A stretch of DNA of 33,191 nucleotides, from positions 72,141 to 105,331 of the forward strand of contig NZ_QUAC01000310.1 in assembly GCF_003389455.1 (NCBI RefSeq). Direction: 5' to 3'. A program made the translations under genes and the position numbers. Positions 24,897-32,645 of this stretch are shown here, in pieces. Each line of letters starts with the position of its first letter. Position 1 is the stretch's first letter. This DNA is from Streptomyces inhibens. GTDB taxonomy: Bacteria > Actinomycetota > Actinomycetes > Streptomycetales > Streptomycetaceae. The notes below the pieces were generated by a model. The model ran no database searches and was not told the DNA's origin. It was given only the letters and a program-made list of their open reading frames with translations.

Positions 24897-25130
24897 TCAG
24901 TGCATGCGGGGTCGGTGTACGAGGCGGGAGAGGTCGATCGAGAGCATGGGGCTGTTCGGGGCGAACGCCGCTGTCGAGGGAGCGTCGAACATGCCCGCCA
25001 GGTCACCGTGGATGAGACGTCGCGGTGCGTGGGCGAGGTCGCGGGCGGCGTCGAGGGTGACGACGTTGAGAGACCTGCGTTTTTGCAGGTCAGCCCGCCC
25101 GGCCGGGCGGAAGACGCGCTGCGGGACCAT
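24897..25130 (-). pseudogene. Remnant resembling a conjugation VirB4/TraB-type ATPase
   Basis: The minus frame reads RSLNVVTLDAARDLAHAPRR, then LIHGDLAGMFDAPSTAAFAP and NSPMLSIDLSRLV. The LxGMFDxPST...PMLSIDLSR pattern is how I recall an internal segment of actinobacterial conjugative VirB4-like ATPases. No Walker motif is present and both ends are lost. It lies between the NmrA-type gene and hemA-like gene and probably marks the right edge of the former mobile island. Confidence 0.4.
25072..25091. terminator. Stem-loop with T-rich loop
   Basis: GACCTGC (25072-25078), GTTTTT, GCAGGTC (25085-25091): perfect 7-bp stem, directly followed by a perfect 16-bp palindrome CCGCCCGGCCGGGCGG (25095-25110). 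The pair lies beyond the stop of the 5-aminolevulinate synthase gene (25154, reading left), a natural site for its terminator, and could also end transcription from the NmrA-type gene. Confidence 0.5.
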
Positions 25131-25153
25131 CCATGCCCGGCCGGCGGGCCTCC

Positions 25154-26443
25154 TCAGGCGCCGTCTGCCTGGTTCGCGCCGTAGCGCGGTGCCCCGGTGT
25201 TCGAAGGGGCGGCCGCGGTCCGCAGTGGCGAAGGGGCCGTGGTGCCGATTTCACTCCAGACCTCGTTCAGCGCCGCGGCGAATTCTTCGACATCGCCAGG
25301 GGTGTGGACGGCGGACGGCGCGATGCGCAGGATCTCCTCGCCGGTGCGGACGCTCGGCGCGTTGATCGACTGGGCGTAGATACCGTGCTGATGGAGGAGC
25401 CGGGCGGCGGCTTCTTTGCAGATGGCGTCGTCGCCGATGAGGACGGACACGATATGGGAGTCGTCGGAGACATAGGGGATGCCGTGTTTTCCGAGGAGGC
25501 GCTGCAGATGGCGGGCATTCTCGTGGAGCCGTTCGCGTTCGCGGTCGGAGCCGCGCAGATACCGGACGGCGGCGAGTGCGCCGGCGGCGACGGCCGGAGG
25601 CAGTGACGTCGTGAAGATGAAGGGACGCGAAAAGTTCCTGACGGCGTCGATGAGCGGAGCCGGGCCCGCGAGGTAACCGCCGGCGGTGCCGAATCCCTTG
25701 CCGAGAGTCCCCATGATGACGGTGAAGTCGTCGTGGAGGCCCTCGCGGGCGGCGATACCGGCCCCTTGGGGACCGTACAGACCGACGGCGTGGACCTCGT
25801 CGAGGAACGTGGTGGCCTGATGACGGCGGGCGATCTCCGCGATCTCGGCGAGGGGAGCGATATCGCCGGACATCGAGTAGACGGACTCCAGAACGATCAG
25901 CTTGGGGCGGTCCGGGTCGGAGGCCGCGAGCAGTTCTTCCAGATGCGCGGTGTCGTTGTGGCGGAAGATGCGCTTTTCGGCGCCGCTGTGCCGGAGTCCG
26001 TCGATGATGGAGGCATGGTTGAGCTCGTCGGAGAAGACGATGCAGCCGTCCATGCGTCCGGCGAGAACCGTCAGCGCTCCGTCGTTCGCGGCATATCCGG
26101 AGCTGAACAGCAGCGCGGAATCCTTGCGGTGGAGAGCGGCCAGCTCCTTTTCGAGCAGGACGTGACAGTGATTGGTCCCGCTGATGTTCCGCGATCCCCC
26201 TGAGCCGGCCCCGTATTCGTCGATGGCGCGCTTCATCGCCTCCAGGACAACCGGATGCTCGCCCATGCCGAGATAATCGTTGCTGCACCAGACGCTGATC
26301 TCGGAAACCGTACTTCCTGGCCGGATTCCGCGGGCGAGAGCCTTGGGGAATCGTCCCGCGTGCCGCCCCAGTTCCATGAAGTCCCGCCTCCCGTTTCCCA
26401 GTTCCGCCAGTTCCCGCGAAAAGAAGTCCACGTGCTGTGACAT
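25154..26443 (-). CDS. 5-aminolevulinate synthase, C5N-unit type
   Basis: PLP enzyme that condenses glycine with succinyl-CoA to 5-aminolevulinate. ATG 26443 gives MSQHVDFFSRELAELGNGRR and 429 residues, the normal bacterial ALAS length; the frame is open to 26629 but that extension is untranslated leader. Hallmarks: VWCSNDYLGMGEHP, GAGSGGSRNISGTN, HxxLE-type HVLLEKELAALH, the PLP-pairing D215 and H218 (FLDEVHAVG), and the Schiff-base lysine K249 (GTLGKGFG). Streptomyces normally make 5-ALA for haem from glutamyl-tRNA, so a Shemin-type ALAS usually belongs to secondary metabolism. There it feeds 2-amino-3-hydroxycyclopent-2-enone synthesis, as in the asukamycin and moenomycin pathways. The divergent acyl-CoA ligase supports that role. 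Confidence 0.93.
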   Translation of the reverse strand: MSQHVDFFSRELAELGNGRRDFMELGRHAGRFPKALARGIRPGSTVSEISVWCSNDYLGMGEHPVVLEAMKRAIDEYGAGSGGSRNISGTNHCHVLLEKELAALHRKDSALLFSSGYAANDGALTVLAGRMDGCIVFSDELNHASIIDGLRHSGAEKRIFRHNDTAHLEELLAASDPDRPKLIVLESVYSMSGDIAPLAEIAEIARRHQATTFLDEVHAVGLYGPQGAGIAAREGLHDDFTVIMGTLGKGFGTAGGYLAGPAPLIDAVRNFSRPFIFTTSLPPAVAAGALAAVRYLRGSDRERERLHENARHLQRLLGKHGIPYVSDDSHIVSVLIGDDAICKEAAARLLHQHGIYAQSINAPSVRTGEEILRIAPSAVHTPGDVEEFAAALNEVWSEIGTTAPSPLRTAAAPSNTGAPRYGANQADGA

Positions 26444-26675
26444 GAGATCGCCTCGCTCCGGTGATGGTGGTGACCATGGTGGGCTCAGGACCCTCGTGGT
26501 ATCGAGGCAGTTAACGCACGAGGACAGTTGGTGGACAGTCAACTTCCTTTGGGGTAACAAGATTGGCGGTTTTGCCGCGCCTGTGGAGGCCATGGCTGTG
26601 CCCTGCTCCCTCCGCGGTCCCACCAGCAAGAACAGCGTGAACTCCTGTCAAATACACAACAAGAACGGAGACACC

Positions 26676-28262
26676 ATGTCTCTCTCGGCAGCGGCCATAC
26701 TCGCGGAGTCCGCGGCGCGTCGGCCCGAACATCCGGCGGTCTTATACGGCACGGAAAGTGTTCCGTACCGCGAGCTCTGGTACAGCGCCCGCAAGTACGC
26801 GGCGGTGCTGCGTGACCATGGCATCGGCCCGGGGGACAAAGTCGCGCTGCTTCTGCCCAACATTCCGGAATTTCCGGCGGCGTACTTCGGTGTGCTGGCG
26901 CTCGGTGCGGTCGTGGTTCCGGTGAACACCCTGCTGAAATCCGGCGAGATCGAGCATGTGCTGCGAGATTCCGGCGCGAAGGTGCTGGTGTGCGCCGGAC
27001 CGTTGCTCGGGGAAGGGGCCAAGAGCGCCGCGGCGGCCGCGGTGCCTGTCCTCGCAGTGCTGCCGGGGGCCGATGCGGACATCCCGCGCCTAGACGAACT
27101 CGCCGCACATGCCCGGCCGATCGACCACTACGTACCGTGCGAACCCACCGACATCGCGCTGATTCTCTACACCTCCGGCACCACCGGCCAGGCCAAGGGC
27201 GCCATGCTCACCCAGCTCAACGTCGTGATGAACGTCGACACGACGATGCTCTCCCCTTTCGATTTCCAGCCGGACGACCTCCTCCTCGGCTGTCTGCCGC
27301 TGCACCATTCCTTTGGCCAGATGTGCGCGATGAACGCCTGCTTCCGAGCTGGAGCATCCTTGGTGCTGATGGAGAGATTCGATGCCGAGGACGCCCTGGA
27401 AGTCATGGAAAGGCATCGATGCACGGTGTTCATGGGCGTCCCGACCATGTACTCCGCACTTCTTGACGCTGCCGAACTGGACGGCCGCCGCCCGCAACTG
27501 GACCGGGCGTTCTCCGGTGGGTCGGCGCTGCCCGTAAAGACACTTCAGGAATTCCAGGCGACCTTCGGCTGCCAGATCTACGAAGGGTACGGGCTCACGG
27601 AAACCTCTCCCGTGGCCACGTACAACCAGAAGGCATGGCCCTGCCGGCCGGGCACCGTGGGGCGGCCGATCTGGGGAGTGGAGGTGGAGATCGCCCGGGC
27701 CGATGTGGAGGGCGGTATCGAATTGCTGCCCACCGGCGAGCTGGGCGAAGTCGTCGTACGGGGCCACAACGTGATGGCCGGATATCTCAACCGGCCCGAG
27801 GCGACGGCCGAGGTCGTGGTGGACGGCTGGTTCCGCTCGGGCGACCTCGGGGTCAAGGACGCCGACGGCTATCTGACCATTCTCGACCGGAAGAAGGACC
27901 TGGTGCTGCACGGCGGGTTCAATGTGTATCCGCGGGAGGTGGAGGAGGTACTGACGGGGCATCCGGCCATTGCCCAGGTCGCGGTCATCGGTCTCCCGCA
28001 CGAGGTCTACGGCGAGGTGGTGTGCGCCGTCGTGGTGCCAAGGCCGGGCGCCACACCGGGGCCCGCGCTCGCCCGGGAGATCATCACCTGGAGCATGGAG
28101 CGCCTTGCCGCCTTCAAATGCCCACGGTCGGTGGAGTTCGTCGACGCCTTCCCGCTCGGCCCCAGCGGAAAGATACTCAAACGCGAACTCACCGCCACGT
28201 ACGCCTCCGGACGGCCGACGCCGTCGACCGGGCCCCGTGCCGGATCTGCCACGAGCCACTGA
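26676..28262 (+). CDS. AMP-forming acyl-CoA ligase, probably for C5N-unit synthesis
   Basis: 528-residue ANL-family ligase. ATG 26676 has CGGAG six bases upstream; the frame open to 26280 runs through the neighbouring gene and is not coding. Motifs: P-loop LYTSGTTGQAKG (164-175), YGLTETSP (305-312), GWFRSGDLG (384-392), DRKKDLVLHGGFNVYPREVE (404-423) and the adenylation lysine K499 in PSGKILK. It lies 232 bp from, and divergent to, the 5-aminolevulinate synthase. In known C5N loci a ligase of this family converts 5-aminolevulinate to its CoA ester, which then cyclises. By sequence alone it could also be a general fatty-acyl-CoA ligase; the pairing is the reason for the specific call. Confidence 0.88.
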   Translation: MSLSAAAILAESAARRPEHPAVLYGTESVPYRELWYSARKYAAVLRDHGIGPGDKVALLLPNIPEFPAAYFGVLALGAVVVPVNTLLKSGEIEHVLRDSGAKVLVCAGPLLGEGAKSAAAAAVPVLAVLPGADADIPRLDELAAHARPIDHYVPCEPTDIALILYTSGTTGQAKGAMLTQLNVVMNVDTTMLSPFDFQPDDLLLGCLPLHHSFGQMCAMNACFRAGASLVLMERFDAEDALEVMERHRCTVFMGVPTMYSALLDAAELDGRRPQLDRAFSGGSALPVKTLQEFQATFGCQIYEGYGLTETSPVATYNQKAWPCRPGTVGRPIWGVEVEIARADVEGGIELLPTGELGEVVVRGHNVMAGYLNRPEATAEVVVDGWFRSGDLGVKDADGYLTILDRKKDLVLHGGFNVYPREVEEVLTGHPAIAQVAVIGLPHEVYGEVVCAVVVPRPGATPGPALAREIITWSMERLAAFKCPRSVEFVDAFPLGPSGKILKRELTATYASGRPTPSTGPRAGSATSH

Positions 28263-28266
28263 GCTA

Positions 28267-28287
28267 CCCGAACCCGGGGGCTTCGGG
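28267..28287 (+). terminator. Stem-loop just after the acyl-CoA ligase stop
   Basis: CCCGAACCC (28267-28275), GG, GGGCTTCGGG (28278-28287): 9-bp stem with one bulged C, starting four bases after the TGA. No U-tract. Probable terminator between the convergent ligase and symporter genes. The rest of the gap to 28524 holds no gene I can support. Confidence 0.45.
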
Positions 28288-28524
28288 CGGCGAGGCGAAC
28301 GGCGTCCGAGGAGAACCGGCGCGCGGCCCGCTCCGGCACGCGCGCCCGGTCAAGGGCGTCATCCGTTACGCCTCGGACGAGGCGCTCAGCCGCATGGTGG
28401 CGACAGCCGTCGAGGGGGCGGGGCGGGGTTGGCACCGGCCGGTTCGACCTGCTGCGGCACATCGTCGCGCAGGGGCGGATCCGATCCCGTACCGCTCTTC
28501 GGCGGTGACCCCATGCCCGCGGGC

Positions 28525-30051
28525 TCAGCCGACCGGCACGGTGGCGGTCTCCTTCTTTGTCATGGGGCCCGACCAGGTACGTCGCGGAGGGCGGCCGACG
28601 AACTTTCCGAAGAGCAGCGCTGCCGTTGTGGCCGCGAGTACGCCCGGCACCATCTCGTAGATGCCCGACTGGAGCGGGCCGAGGAGCGGGTCGATGTGCT
28701 TCCACGCGACGACGGTGACCGCGCCCGTCACGATGCCGCCCATCGCCCCGGCCCGCGTCATCCGCGGCCAGTACAGCGACAGCAGGATCACCGGGCCGAA
28801 GGCGGCGCCGAAGCCCGCCCAGGCGTACGCGACGATGTCCAGTACGGCGCCGCCGCTGAGGGCGATGGCGTAGGCCACCAGCGCGACGACCACCACCGTC
28901 GCGCGCGCCGCCAGCACCATCGACGCATCCGAGGCCCGCCGCTTGACGAACGCCCGGTAGAAGTCCTCGGTGAGGGCCATCGCCGAGACCAACAGCTGGC
29001 TGTCCGCGGTGGACTTGATCGCGGCCAGTACGGCGACCAGCAGGATGCCGGCGATCCAGGGATTGACCAACTGGGCGCAGAGCGCGATGAAGACGGTCTC
29101 CGGATTGTCCAGCGGATGGTCGAGCGCGGCGATCCCCACCAGCCCCACGAGCGAAGCACCCGCCAGACAGACGACCACCCAGCCCACACCGATACGGCGG
29201 GCCATGGGGATCTCGCGTGTGCTGCGGATACTCATGAAGCGGACCAGGATGTGAGGCTGGCCGAAGTAGCCCAGTCCCCAGGCGAGCAGGGAAATCACCG
29301 CCACCGCGCCGAGCGGCCCACCGGACGTCCACCGGCTGCCGTCGAAGCCGGCCTTGGCCCCCATGTCCAGCAGCGACGGGCTCTTGTGGGTGAGCACAGA
29401 GTGCATCGCATGGAATCCCCCCAGCAGCCCGATACCGATCGCGGGGAGCGCCACGGCCGCGCAGAACATCAGCGTGGCCTGCACCGAGTGCGTCACACTC
29501 ACCGCACGGAAACCGCCCAGGACGGTGTAGACGACGATCACCACGGCGAAGACGGTGAGCGCGAACTCGAAGCCGCCCCCGAAGATCCCCTCGAACAGCA
29601 CGCCCCCGGCCAGGAGGCCGCTGGCAACGTAGACGGTGAAGAACACGACGATGACGGTCGCAGAGACCAGACGCAGCATTCTGCTGCCGTCCTCGAACCG
29701 CTCCTCCAGATATGCCGACAGCGTTTTGGCGTCGCCGGCCAGCTCGGTGTACGTACGCAGACGCGGCGCGACCAGAAGCCAGTTGAGATAGGTGCCGATG
29801 GCCAGCCCGACGGCAATCCACGTGGCGCCGATCCCCGCCGCGTAAACAGCTCCGGGCAGCCCCAGGAACAGCCAACCGGACATATCACTGGCGCCGGCGG
29901 ACAGGGCCGCCAGCGGTGCACTCAGCCGACGCCCGCCCAGAGCGAAATCGGAGAACGTCACGGTGTCCTGATAGGTCCAGATGCCCACCGCCACCATGGT
30001 GAGCAGAAATATCCCAAATGTGATCATGACCGGTACGATCAGGGGTGTCAC
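28525..30051 (-). CDS. Sodium/solute symporter, PutP (proline permease) type
   Basis: 508-residue membrane transporter of the SSS family. The frame is open far upstream, to 31491, but protein-like sequence begins at MTPLIVPVMITFGIFLLTMV. GTG 30051 has GGGAG five bases upstream; GTG 30054 is one codon earlier. About 13 membrane helices can be traced. Family features: FALGGRRLSAPLAALSAGAS, DMSGWLFLGLPGAVYAAG, YTVLGGFRAVSVTHSVQATL, GYFGQPHILVRFM, and LLVAVLAAIKSTADSQLLVS, the Na+-site helix 8 segment. The GYFGQPHILVRFM box is typical of proline permeases, so proline or a related amino acid is likely. Convergent with the ligase; no partner gene. Confidence 0.92.
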   Translation of the reverse strand: MTPLIVPVMITFGIFLLTMVAVGIWTYQDTVTFSDFALGGRRLSAPLAALSAGASDMSGWLFLGLPGAVYAAGIGATWIAVGLAIGTYLNWLLVAPRLRTYTELAGDAKTLSAYLEERFEDGSRMLRLVSATVIVVFFTVYVASGLLAGGVLFEGIFGGGFEFALTVFAVVIVVYTVLGGFRAVSVTHSVQATLMFCAAVALPAIGIGLLGGFHAMHSVLTHKSPSLLDMGAKAGFDGSRWTSGGPLGAVAVISLLAWGLGYFGQPHILVRFMSIRSTREIPMARRIGVGWVVVCLAGASLVGLVGIAALDHPLDNPETVFIALCAQLVNPWIAGILLVAVLAAIKSTADSQLLVSAMALTEDFYRAFVKRRASDASMVLAARATVVVVALVAYAIALSGGAVLDIVAYAWAGFGAAFGPVILLSLYWPRMTRAGAMGGIVTGAVTVVAWKHIDPLLGPLQSGIYEMVPGVLAATTAALLFGKFVGRPPRRTWSGPMTKKETATVPVG

Positions 30052-30501
30052 CACTGCTCCCTCGGTGCAGGCGCTGCCAAGTATTGCGGGCCTCTGGGGA
30101 AATCCCACGAGAACATCCCGGGACAAGAAGGCCCCGGCGCGAGCCGACGATACGGATCCGTCACTGCCGGTGGCACCCTTTTGGAAAGATGTCCCTGGCA
30201 TCCGTAACCCCTGTGGGCCCAAGGCGGTGCCGGGCGCGGGGACATACGGCGCCATCCTTCCACACGGTACGCAACACCCCTTATTCGTCGGGTACTTGGC
30301 GATTACGTTCGGAAGCGGGCCAGGAGGCGCAGCATCTGACGGCGCCGTCCGCGAGAATCCCGGATCGCGCGGCCGCAAAGGCCCTTGCCGTGTCGGCAAA
30401 CAAAGAGAGGCAGCTTCATCCATCGCGCCATAGCGTGAAGAGATGGGCCAAAGATGTCCCGTACGGGAGCAAGCCTCAGTGGAGTAAAGGGGTGATGCGC
30501 G
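30052..30501. other. Gene-free region between symporter and Asp23 genes
   Basis: About 450 bases between divergent genes. No supportable coding frame on either strand. It must contain both promoters. A GGGTAC at 30290-30295 resembles the -10 of stress sigma-B-type promoters, but no matching -35 is placed correctly. Confidence 0.4.
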
Positions 30502-30924
30502 ATGACCGAGTTCGCAGAGCACGGGTCGCGGAACGCCGGGGACCTCGGGCGGACGACCATTGCCGACGGGGTGGTCGTGAAGATCGCCTACCTGGCAGCC
30601 GGGGAGGTGGAGGGGGTTCATGCCCTGGGCAGCGGACTCTCGCGATCGGTGGGAGCGCTGCGCAAGCGCGTACCCGGTGGCGGTACGACCACCACGCACG
30701 GCGTCAAGGTCGAGGTCGGCGAGAAGCAGACGGCGGTTGATCTGGACATCGTCGTCGAGTACGGCGAAGTCATCCCCGAGGTCGGGAGAGCCGTGCGCGA
30801 GAACGTGATTTCCGCGGTGGAGCGGATGACCGGCCTTGAGGTCGTGGAAGTCAATATCGCGGTGAGCGATGTGAAGCTTCCCGAGGAGGAGGAAGGTGAG
30901 GGGGCCCAGGAACGGGTCATCTAG
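30502..30924 (+). CDS. Asp23/Gls24 family envelope stress protein
   Basis: 140-residue soluble protein of the alkaline-shock family, thought to sit at the inner face of the membrane in Gram-positives. AAAGGGG lies nine bases before the ATG. The fold markers are seen in order: LGRTTIADGVVVKIAYLAAG, EVEGVHALGSG, KVEVGEKQTAVDLDIVVEYG, VIPEVGRAVRENVISAVERM, TGLEVVEVNIAVSDVKLP, ending in an acidic tail. The length is normal. Streptomyces often carry several such genes next to small membrane proteins; here no partner is present, and the next thing downstream is a broken dehydrogenase. Confidence 0.92.
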   Translation: MTEFAEHGSRNAGDLGRTTIADGVVVKIAYLAAGEVEGVHALGSGLSRSVGALRKRVPGGGTTTTHGVKVEVGEKQTAVDLDIVVEYGEVIPEVGRAVRENVISAVERMTGLEVVEVNIAVSDVKLPEEEEGEGAQERVI

Positions 30925-30976
30925 CGGCAGCGACAGCCGGCGACGCGATGAGAGCCTTGCCCTGAGGAAGGGCGCG

Positions 30977-31140
30977 ATGCCGGTCGATCCCGAAGCCACC
31001 TTGGGACATGAGGCAGTTGGTGTCGTGCATGCTCTGGGTTCAGCGGTGGAGGGGCTTTCCGACGGCGAGCGCGTCGCCGTCAGCGGGGTCACTCCGTGCT
31101 CGGAAGGCCGTTTCCCGGTAGGCCGGTGCCCGGCGGCTGT
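30977..31140 (+). pseudogene. Zinc-dependent alcohol dehydrogenase remnant
   Basis: About 45 residues of the catalytic GroES-like domain survive: DPEATLGHEAVGVVHALGSA, then VEGLSDGERVAVSGVTPC. The GHEAxGxV box with the zinc-ligand His-Glu and the GDRVAV-like step (here GERVAV) are clear. What follows the VTPC cysteine is out of frame (a CPGGCDAECGA text is visible in another frame), and both the N-terminus and the nucleotide-binding domain are missing. It lies between the Asp23 gene and the NADH dehydrogenase. Confidence 0.65.
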
Positions 31141-31165
31141 GATGCGGAGTGCGGGGCCCGCTCTC

Positions 31166-32497
31166 TTACGCCGATCCCGGCTTGCCTCCCGGTGTCCGGG
31201 CCACTTCCGGTGATTCGGTGTCCAGCGGGACGGACCAGGGGCCGACCAGGCCCAGATGGACGCCGTAACGGGGCAGTACGGCGTCCAGGATCCAGTCGGC
31301 GGCCACCCGGATCCGGTTTCCCGGCATCGCCATGAGGTGGTAGCCGCGTGTGACGGCGGCGGCGAGCGGGCCGGACAGCGGAATGTGCAGGGGGTTCGCG
31401 GCGGCCTGGACGCCGCCCAGGTCGACCATGAAACCCAGGTCGTGGTGTTCGTACGCACGCGGTGTCCCCTGGCCGCAGGACGCCGCCACATTGTGCGCCG
31501 CGACCTTGCCCTGCCGATGGGCGTGCTGGGCGGTCATGGGCGTCACCTGCCCGGGGCGGGTCAGATCCGGTACGGCCGCGGCATCACCGCAGGCGAACAC
31601 CTCGGGCCGGCCGGGCACCCCCAGATACTCGTCTACGCACAGCCGCCCCTTGTCGGTGGGCAGCCCCATCGAGTCGACCAGCGGGTCGGGCCGTACGCCC
31701 ACGCACCAGACCAGTGTGCGGCTGTTGATGAACTCTCCGTCGTCGAGGAGCGCACCGTCCGAGGTCGCTTCCTTGACGGAGGTGCCGGTGCGGACATCCA
31801 CGCCGCGGGCGCGCAGGACCCGGTCGGCGGCGCGCGACAGCCGCTCGTCGAGCTCGGGCAGCAGCCGGTCGGCGATGTCCAGCAGCAGCCAGCGGGGGCG
31901 TGGGCCGTCCCGCAGTCCGGCGTTCTGCCGGGCCAGCGCATCGGTGAACAGCACGCCGTGGGCGGCGACTTCGGTGCCGGTGTATCCGGCGCCCACCACC
32001 ACGAAGGTGGTCCTGGCGGCGCGTTCGGCCTCGTCCTCGGCCACACCGGCCAGTTCGATCTGGCGGGTGATGTGGTCGCGCAGGTACAGTGCTTCGGCCA
32101 TCCCGCGGAAACCGTGGGCATGCTCGGCGACGCCGGGGATGGGCAGCAGTTTGTTGACGCTGCCGACGGTCAGCACCAGCCGGTCGTACGCCATGGAGCG
32201 CTCCCGGTCCTCGGGGTCGGTGTACGCCACCCGACGGGCATCGAGGTCCACGTCGTGGGCCTGCCCGAGGACGAGCCGGACACCCGGCAGGGTTCCGGTG
32301 AGGGATACCGCGATCCGGCGTGGTTCCAGAATGCCGGCCGCTACTTCCGGCAGCAGGGGTACATACAGAAAGTAGTCGTGGGAGTTGATGAGCACGATCT
32401 CGGCGGCTCCCTTGGCCTGCTTCGAGAGCGTGCGGGCGCATTCGTAACCGGCGAAGCCGGCTCCGACGATCACGATCCGAGGACGACGTCGATTCAC
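31166..32497 (-). CDS. Type II NADH dehydrogenase (NDH-2-like FAD oxidoreductase)
   Basis: 443-residue membrane-associated flavoprotein that passes electrons from NADH to quinone without pumping protons. GTG 32497 has GCAGGAG five bases upstream. FAD motif: RIVIVGAGFAGYECARTLSK. LINSHDYFLYVPLLPEVAAG is characteristic of NDH-2. The NADH-binding motif is FVVVGAGYTGTEVA, near residue 168. RTLVWCVGVRPDPL and EVFACGDAAAV give the second FAD contact. The C-terminal 100 residues include QAHRQGK-type sequence (QHAHRQGKVAAHNVA) and an amphipathic end for membrane contact. Lies downstream, on the same strand, of the NrfD-like gene but 148 bp away, so not clearly one operon. Confidence 0.9.
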   Translation of the reverse strand: MNRRRPRIVIVGAGFAGYECARTLSKQAKGAAEIVLINSHDYFLYVPLLPEVAAGILEPRRIAVSLTGTLPGVRLVLGQAHDVDLDARRVAYTDPEDRERSMAYDRLVLTVGSVNKLLPIPGVAEHAHGFRGMAEALYLRDHITRQIELAGVAEDEAERAARTTFVVVGAGYTGTEVAAHGVLFTDALARQNAGLRDGPRPRWLLLDIADRLLPELDERLSRAADRVLRARGVDVRTGTSVKEATSDGALLDDGEFINSRTLVWCVGVRPDPLVDSMGLPTDKGRLCVDEYLGVPGRPEVFACGDAAAVPDLTRPGQVTPMTAQHAHRQGKVAAHNVAASCGQGTPRAYEHHDLGFMVDLGGVQAAANPLHIPLSGPLAAAVTRGYHLMAMPGNRIRVAADWILDAVLPRYGVHLGLVGPWSVPLDTESPEVARTPGGKPGSA

Positions 32498-32645
32498 GTG
32501 GACTCCTGCGGTCGAGGGTGGTGCTCGAACGCGGGGCCTGCGGTTGTCCCGGCCCGGTGCGAGCGGACGGTCCGCGCGGGAACACCGGTTGCCGGTTGCT
32601 CCCCGTGGTGCCTCGTTGTGCCTGGTCGTTACGGTTCATTGTTCT

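Noticed and set aside
26509..26542. TTGACT and TTAACT on the minus strand as a promoter for the ALAS gene
   Set aside because: The spacer is 22 bases, too long for a normal promoter; the divergent region surely has promoters but I could not place them.
28375..28507. Plus-strand frame ending RFDLLRHIVAQGRIRSRTALRR as a gene remnant
   Set aside because: It looks protein-like but I could not assign it to a family or find a start, and it overlaps other equally open frames.
30290..30295. GGGTAC as a sigma-B-type -10 box for the Asp23 gene
   Set aside because: It lies over 200 bases upstream and no suitable -35 is spaced correctly.
28525..31491. A 988-codon minus-strand open frame
   Set aside because: Only the last 508 codons encode the symporter; the rest is the antisense shadow of the Asp23 gene and intergenic DNA, common in high-GC sequence.
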